Of a DNA stretch of 43,440 nucleotides, positions 26,101-35,100 are shown in pieces. This DNA is from a virus. The stretch's first letter is position 1. Each line of letters begins with the position of its first letter. The stretch lies in the IMG/VR virus record IMGVR_UViG_3300017720_000014, positions 1 through 43,440 of that record. One strand, written 5' to 3'. The notes under the pieces are model-generated. The model ran no database searches. It saw only the letters and a program-made list of their open reading frames with translations, and was not told the DNA's origin. Both the position numbers and the translations under genes were made by a program.

Positions 26101-29100
26101 TTTAGGTCTAGGATATCCACAAACTTTTTGATTATTATCTCTAGTACATGTGAAGTTAACTGATCCATCATCAAACTTGACATAATCACCATTTGAAAGT
26201 CCATGATTATTGACTGTAACAGTCATAATACCAACAACAGGATCATAAGATGCACTGATTGGTGTTAACTTATCATTTGGAACATGATGATGAGTTGATA
26301 CATTACTTGATGGTTGAGTTGGTAGTATCTGGAATGAAATAGTACCTACTGTAGTAGAAGCAATAGAGACTGCAGTATTATAACCAACAGTATCAGTTGA
26401 CCTTGGATAATAATGTATACTCTGGAAAGTATCAAGACCACATCTAAATGCTAATGATTCTGGAGATATTCTTATGCTAGTACCAGTCATGAATTCATGA
26501 TCAGGTATACTAACTGTCACAATACCAGCAGTGGGGTCATAGACAGCACTAGAGATAGCAAAAGGTTGTATAGGTGACTTACCTACATTAACAGCAAATG
26601 ATGTTGTTCCTATGCCTGTAATTGGTACCCACTTACCACTGTAAGGATCGGTTGATCTTGGATATGATTTGGTAGATGTTCCACCATCCATATCGCAAGT
26701 AAACCTTATAGAGTCGTTATCAAATTTTACAAAGTCTCCATCATGTATTAAACGACCACCAGGAATTACAGTAACTGTCATGATACCAGCAGTAGCATCA
26801 TACTGAGCACCATTAATAGTTTGTGTATCAATAATATTGCGTGGATATGTATGAGTTGAAATATAATTGTCTGTCTCACATCTAAAGATTAGAGAACCTT
26901 CTTTCAACTTAATAGAAGTTCCATCTTTAAGAGGATGTTGTCCGATAGTAGCAGTTACAATACCTGTTGATGGATTGTAAGTTGCAGTAGTAATACTATA
27001 ATTAACAATAGGAGAAGTTCCTACAGTTATGGCAATACCTGTTGCAGTAGTAGATGCAACGGAAATTGCTCTGTCAAAATATGGATCAGTTGTTCTAGGA
27101 TATGACTTAGTAGTGGAAAGACCATCCATCGCACACTGGAAATTGATTGATTCTTGATCAATCTTGATACTAGTTCCAGACATAATATTATGTGACCCAA
27201 TAGTCACTGTCATGATACCAGCAACTGCGTCATAAACAGCATCTACTGGTGTATATCTTACCTGAGTTGATATACCAACATTTACATCAAATTCATCTCT
27301 GGTTACATTCCTAACTTCTAAGAACTTATTGTTTGCAGGATCAGTAGATCTTGGATATGTATGATTGGTTCTATAACCATCCATATCACAAGTAAAGGTC
27401 AATCCATCAGTTACTATACCTACTAAATTTGGATCAGTAAATCCATGTGTAGAGTCTGTAATTATTGTAGCAATACCAACAAGATGATCATATACAAATG
27501 ATGTTATACCGAGAGTTGTTATTCCTGAGATGTAGTCAGAACAAGTAAATTCTAAACCAACTAACTTAGAAAAATCTTCAACTCCAAATCTATGTACTTT
27601 TGCAGTAGATACAGTTGCAAGTCCAGTTGTCTTATCATAATCCACACTTTCGATATCTATGAAATCACTAGTTGTTGGTATACCAGTAAAACCAGTGATA
27701 GCACCATCTTTACCAGTAGTTACTTGAATCTTAGCACCTTTAAATGGAGCATATCCTTGACCTGGTGTGGATGCAACAGAAATTATGATGCCACCTCTAG
27801 GTAGTTGATTCTGGTTAATATCACCTTCATCTATTATTAGATCAGTAAATCCAAACGAACTAATACCTGTATAGTTAACACTAGCAATACCTCCAAGACT
27901 TTGTTCAATAATCTTGAAGTTTGCAACACCTTCATTGTTCTCACCAAATGGTGCTTGGAACATACTGTTAATAAACAGAACTCCGTTACCACCAGTTGAA
28001 CCAATACCAGTTACAGCAACACCTGTAGATGTTAGTGGGAATATATTTTCTAAACCATCAAAACCATCTGAGTTGTCATCAAATACTTGGTTAGTTGCAT
28101 AATCTTGTCTTAAGTAAGTTCTTCCACTAAATGTTGCTCTAGGAGTAAGAAGATTACCAGCATCAATAATACCCAAGTCACCACCAAGAGGTGCTTCTGT
28201 AAAATAGATATCACTATCAACAATCTGGAAAGCACCTCTATAAATTCTTGCAGTTGATCCAGCAGAATGCACTGTTGCTGCACTACCGACTGAACCTCTT
28301 TCTATTTCAACAAGACTCCAAGTTCCAATACCAGTAATAGGTCCTGTAGTTGTGCTACCAAAACCAACTGTTTGAACAATATTATATTCATCATCTATTT
28401 TAAGTAAATCGCCAGATGTTATTGTACTTAATCCACTTAAAGCAAAGCAAGTAACAAAACCGTTAACAGCAACATCTAAGTCGTATGTTACTGATGTATG
28501 TGATAGAGGTTTCTGTACTAATCCATTAAGAGTAATCATGGATTTAGAATCTCTCTTATCCATTGTAAACTTGTGAAGGTTACCTTGACCTTTATCTTGT
28601 GCAAAAGTAACTGCTTTACCAACTCTAGCATCAGTAATTGATGTGGAGATAAAGAATTGATTATTATTAGATTTTACAATAAAACATTCACTTGGAAGTA
28701 CAGTTGATCCATATCCAGTAGAATACTCTAAAGAACTGGCAGCAATTCCAATAATATTAGAATCTGGTAGATATGATACTTTTTCTGTATTAGAGAAGAA
28801 ATGTTTTAATGTAATAAGTCCTGTTTCTTTATTAATCTCATTAACATTTTGAGGGTTAAATGCTCTTTGGTAAATTGGAGTACTTTGATACTTTAATCCA
28901 AACTTTCTAAGGTTTCTATTGTTTATACCCAAGTAAGTATTTTGAGTTTGATTTTCAAATACTTGTCCATAGTTAAATGATCCAATACCAGCAAGAAGTC
29001 CATTAGGATCATTTTGTTGATATATTATCTCATTATAAGAGAAGATACTAACAATACCTGTTACTCCTGCATCTGGATAGAATTCTAGATTAACTTGGTC

Positions 29101-32100
29101 ACCACTAAACTCAGCACCAAATGTTCCAATACCAGTAGTCGTTCCAACTGCAGCAATAGGTCCTTGAGATAAGAATGTATCTACTTTAACTGGATCTGAT
29201 AAAACATATATTTGATGGAATGTTTGAGTACTTCCGTAACTTACAGAAACTGTAGATTTGAAAGATAGATCAGTAAATGATGTAATTCCACATACAGTTG
29301 CAATTCCTGTTGTTGCAGAGGAACCTACAACTATTCTTCCACTTCTTTCCGATCCTTCGGGTGTAAATGGAATGTTAAAGTGCTTCACTGATGTAGTTCC
29401 ATATCCAACAGGATTGAAATTTAAGAACTTACATCTAAGGTCTATGCTATTTGCCTCACTGTGAACATATTTAAGTTTTACAACTCCACCTGCACCAGTA
29501 TCAATAGAAGAAGTAAATGTTCCCATAAACTGTGGAGAAGATAATCCACCAAGACTTTGCCTATTATTAAATGCTCCTACCTCAGTCAAATAAGTATCAA
29601 CACCATCATGTTGTAAGACTACCTCATGATAATCTACTTTATTAGAGTTTTTATTAATGACTACGATATGTCCATGAACACCTGCCAAATTAACTGTATT
29701 GATTCCTACAATATCGGTTGTTGTGCCCGAACCTACTGAAATATTAACACTCCTAACTTCTGCATTACCTAATTCAGTTTGACCAGTACCAACAGCATCA
29801 GCAAAACCTTGCTGGAATGCTTTAATATCATAGTTTGTATCAAATGGTTCGTAAGGTTTAATTCTTACCTGTGTTTGTCCATTATTAATATTATATTGAG
29901 CAAAGAACTCACCATATCCAGTTGCTAAACCAACTTGGTTTGTATTGTTGAGAGCACTCTTTTGAACTAAGAAAGTATCATCATTACATGAAATAAGAAT
30001 TAATTCATTTAATTGAAAATGATTCTTAGCTGGATCTTGTGCTTCGTGTATTGTTTGTACAAGATATCTTGAGAAATATCTACCAGCAATAGTAGCAGCA
30101 ATAACTCTACTGTCACTTAAATCGTTTGATTCATTGCTAATGAATTGGGAACTAATGTCATCATGTAAGAGAACTCTATTTGTTTTACATAGAATAAAAT
30201 CTGCAAGTCTTGTTTGCTGAAGTTCTATAAACTTAGATAGATTATCAGCAGAATTTGCATCTCTAGCAATATCAAAATTGTAAATAGAATCTACTCTAAG
30301 TGGATCACTAACAAAGTCAAGAACTAATCCACCAGCATCTGCAGCAGGAATAAATGTATCACCAGCATTACCTTTTGCTAAAATTTGAGTGTTTGCAAAG
30401 TTTTTAAATCCTGCAGGGTGTACAATATCATTAACATATGTAATTAGTTCTTCATATGTCTTTTCACTCTCAATAGCATAAGACATATTCTGATAGTAAT
30501 CATTATCTGGTAAGAATTGATTATTATCACCAATTAGACCAATATTATCTGCCCAACCTACATTCGTATCAATTGTTGATGCAATTTCAAAATAACCATC
30601 AAATTCTGTAATTGCTTGAACTTCGCATACATCACCACTATTAGTTCCTAGTAATTTATCGTCAATTTGAAGATTTATAGATCCACTAACAACCATGATG
30701 CCTGTATTGACATCAATATCGGTCATTATCAAATCTGTGAATAAATCACTGTTTCTTCTTAATGGTTCATTAGTTCTAAATTCTGAGAATGTTTTAGTTG
30801 CATCAAATCTCGCAAGATCTCCAGATTTTACAATTTGACCAAAACCAGTAACCACAGTTGCACCAATACCAGGATTACTACTCAATCCAGTGTATGTAAA
30901 TGTAACCTGTCTTGGGTTTACTGCACTATTATAATCTGCTATCTGAAAATCAATAAATTTATAATCTCCAGAGTTGAATCCGTCTCCAGTACCAGCAGTA
31001 AAATCTATACCCTCAAGAAAAACAGATTCGCCAATAGTAAATGGTTCCGTGTCATATCCAAGAATAGGCGTAGTAATTTTACAAGTAAGAACTCCTACAT
31101 CTGAAAATGCCTCAATAATACTAATACCATTACTATTTCTTAAAGGTGCAATACCATAATCGTTACCTGTTAAACCTCTAGGTTCAACAATAACATTGAC
31201 TTTGTTTACAGCAGTATCACTCAATTCCGCAGTAAGAAGACCATTAGTAACTATTTCTCCAGTTGTCTTATCAAATACAGCAAGAGCAGGTGCATTAAGA
31301 TATGATCTACCACCAAATAGAACTGATGCGGAGAGAACCTTACTCGCATTCTTAATTAGTAGAATTCTAGGTAAGAATGCATCTGGGTTCAATGTACCAT
31401 CAGAAGGATATCCATAAACATCTGTAGGAACACTTACATCTCCTAGTAGGTTGATATCTGTTCCAAATAATTCTAATTCCGCACTAATACCACTAGATCC
31501 AACAGAAGTTACAGCAGGAAGTCTCTGATATCCAAATCCACCGTTAATAATTCTTATTTGCGATATACCGCCAGTTGCTGCAGCACCTGTATGACTATAA
31601 TATAATTCAGCACAATCTTCTTGAGTGTAATGATCTTTTTCTGGTTCTGCACCAATGTTAGCAGTAAATACAGTTCCAGCTACTCCAGTTGCAATATACT
31701 GCTTTGCATTATACCCACTGTCAGCATATTTTATCTCATTTCCGTATAATACATCAGTTTCGCTAGTTGTAATATATCCACCTTTCTCTATTGCATAATA
31801 AAGAGTGTTTTTAAGACTATCACTATAATTAATCTGCTTATATGGTAGATCAGGAGGATTTGTTGTTCCGATACCAACTGTACCCACTCCAACAACTTCT
31901 AGATTTGCAGTAGATCCTGTTCCGACATATTCGTTAAAATTATTTCTATCATAGAAGAATTTGAGTTTTGCTCCTAATAGACTAGGATCATTAAGGTCAA
32001 ATACAATATTATTTTCACGGAATACTGTAACTGGTGGATTGATAGGATTGATAGTTTGTCCACTATATCCTACAGATGTAAATCCAACAACTTCAGGTGG

Positions 32101-35100
32101 ATCCGCACGAAGTTGTTTTTCGGTATTTGCTAGTTGGAATTGATCTGCGTCAATCTTTAAAACATAATATGTTCTTTGTTCTAATCCAGCAGGAAGTTGA
32201 GATGGATCTCCACCAGAACCATACATTAAAACTTTAAATCCTGTATCTAAAGCATGATCCTCAACAGTAAATATACTAGTTGTGGTATTAACTCCGCTTG
32301 TAGGAATATCTAAAGGATTAATAACTGTATAACCGTCAATCAGTTTAACCGTTGCTCTTGTAGAAGTACCAATACCAGTAGTCAATCCTGTTTTGACTAT
32401 TAAATCAAATCTATCATTTTCTTCTAAACCATGATCTTCAGTTGTTTGAATAGTTACCTGACTTCTTCTAACAGTTGCAGTTTCTTGTTTATAGTTAGTT
32501 ACTACTGAATAATTTGCCTTATCATCACCTGTTGTAGTAAAGAACAGAGCAGGACCGTCTGTATTAGTTTTAAGACCAATAGTATCAGGTGATTTATTGA
32601 TAACATAAAAATCACCACTCAAAGCACTTGGAGCAGTATACGGACTTATGGAATCAGTAGCAAAAAGGTCAGTATTACCTCGTTTGTCGAAGGTGACCTT
32701 AGCATTAGTTTTAAGACCATGATTAGGTAAATGTATAGTTTGTGCAAGAATAGATCTTTGTTTAGTAACTCCGTTAAGAGATACATCAACACTAGTCGAG
32801 ATTCCAACCGTTGTTCCAACACCAACAGATTCTTTAGGGTTAAAATAGATTAAATTCTGAAAACTAGAGTCAAAAGGATTTGTCTCTACAGGAACTGTGA
32901 ACTCACTAGTAAAGTATGTAACAGCAGATCCTACTGCAGCAGTAGTAAAACCAGCATATCTTTCTATTCTAACAATTTTTTCATTAGGGAAGAAACCAAG
33001 AATACGAGCAGTTTCTGTACCAATACCAATAGAGTCACCTACTGCAACATTATCAGGAACAAAGTCAACTCTTAGATCTGTAATAATACCAGTATAACCA
33101 TTATCTGTCAAAGATGCGGAATAACTTGCAACTGCAATCTTTTTAAATCCTTCTAATCCTTTAATATAAGTTGATATGCCAGTTACTCTTACAGTATCTG
33201 ATCCTTTAAATTCATGATACGGAGTTGCTTTGAAAACAACACCCTGTCTGGTGTGTTTGATAGGAAGATTTGATAATGTAATTACAGAACTACTAATATT
33301 ATCAATTGGTTTTCCGTGAAGTTTCTTAACTTCTGCATCTAGACCAACACCATTTGTGCCTGTATTATCAAAAATTACTTTCTCACCAATACTGTATCCA
33401 GAACCTCTACTTAAGATATCAATGGTTTCTACAGCACCTTGCAATAGATTGCTTGGATTTGAAACCTGATTATTAGTTCTATATGGTTGGAACAGATAAT
33501 CATAACTAACACCATCTCCAAATAAGTTATATGGTTGTGTATTTCTTACAAGTTCTGAATTATTAAAGTCAAAAGTAACTTGATCTAGTAATTTACCTTT
33601 TACAGTATTTTCTTCAATAGCAAAAGATCTATATGTGTCACCAACAAAGAATGGGAATTGGGGATCATTTAAAAGATCTACTGTGGCAAAATACGCATAG
33701 ACTCCTTGAGGGAAATCGGGAGTTTTAGTAAACCTTCCATTATGTTCGTCTAAATCTCCGTTTCCAGTGTAGACATAATCGTCTATAAAATATCCATATG
33801 GGAATAATGATGAAGGAGGTCTATTTTCAATATTGGTCGCTGATATATCATAACTAGATACCATCTTCTTAACATCAGACTGAACACTATCAACATCAAC
33901 AGATCCATAAGCACCGTATATTGGATTTCCATCATATGCCCAACCAATGATAGGAGAATGCCCTGTTCCATCATCTGCAAAGAAATTTCTAATAGTATTA
34001 CCGTATCCAACAATGTTAAGTGCTAGACCGTCTCCAATTGGTTGTAGGAAGTCCATTTCGGACTGATTCAAGCGATATGCCTTATTAACAGTTAAACCCC
34101 TTACAGTCGCTTCTGCCTTAAACTCAGAACCAACAGGCACAACATTAACACTAGTATTAGTTGCTGCATATCCAACACCGCCAGATATAACTTTAACATC
34201 TGTGATTGAACCACTATCATTTACAATAGCTCTTAAGATTGCACCTTGAGATGTAGTTGCTACACTAACCACATTGAGATCAGGAGGTCCTACATAACCA
34301 CTTCCTCCATTCGCAACAAATGCATCAGTAACACTACCATTTGCAACAACGATACCAATCTGACCCAAATTTCCTGTAGGGACACTAATGATAGGTGGAT
34401 TTGGGAAATTTAAAATTGTGGATCCATAGTTTGAACCTTGGTTATACACTAAAATATCATCAATCTGTCCCTTAACAACTGGAGTCGCTGTAGGTTCTTT
34501 TTCTTGTTGATCTTTAGTTAATACTTTAACTTTACATACAATTGGCGGATATTTGAAAAGGTGATATCCAGAACCAGCACCCATAGAGTCTAGGTATACA
34601 TTCTGACGATTAACATAATTTGTTTCCGTTGCCTCTCTATCGCCTTTGTTACCTGCTTCCGCAAGTCTAAACTTATCGTCGTCTATCTTTAGTACTTGAT
34701 ACTGTTTCGTTGTACTGAGACCTGTTATGACAGCGTTTGTGCCATTTTCATACTCAACTACTTCTCCATCTGTAAGTCCATGATTAATAAACTCAACAGA
34801 ATCATTAAAAGTATTAATTCCAACTGGTTTTACTAAAATATTTCTATTTGCGTAACCTGAACCAGTATCTTCTAAACTAATTCTACTAATAGTGCGTTTT
34901 TTATCAAAAGTACGGAAAATATGAAGACCTGCGTTACTTGCAGCAGCATTTTCTTCAATTAATATTGTATTAATACCAATAATCGAATCTTGCTTATTAT
35001 TATGAAGAGTAAAGTCTTTTGAGTTAATAACATTAATATAATAATCTTGACCACCAAATAATGTTAAAGTATCATTAACTCCTCCTGTTGTAGCAACACC

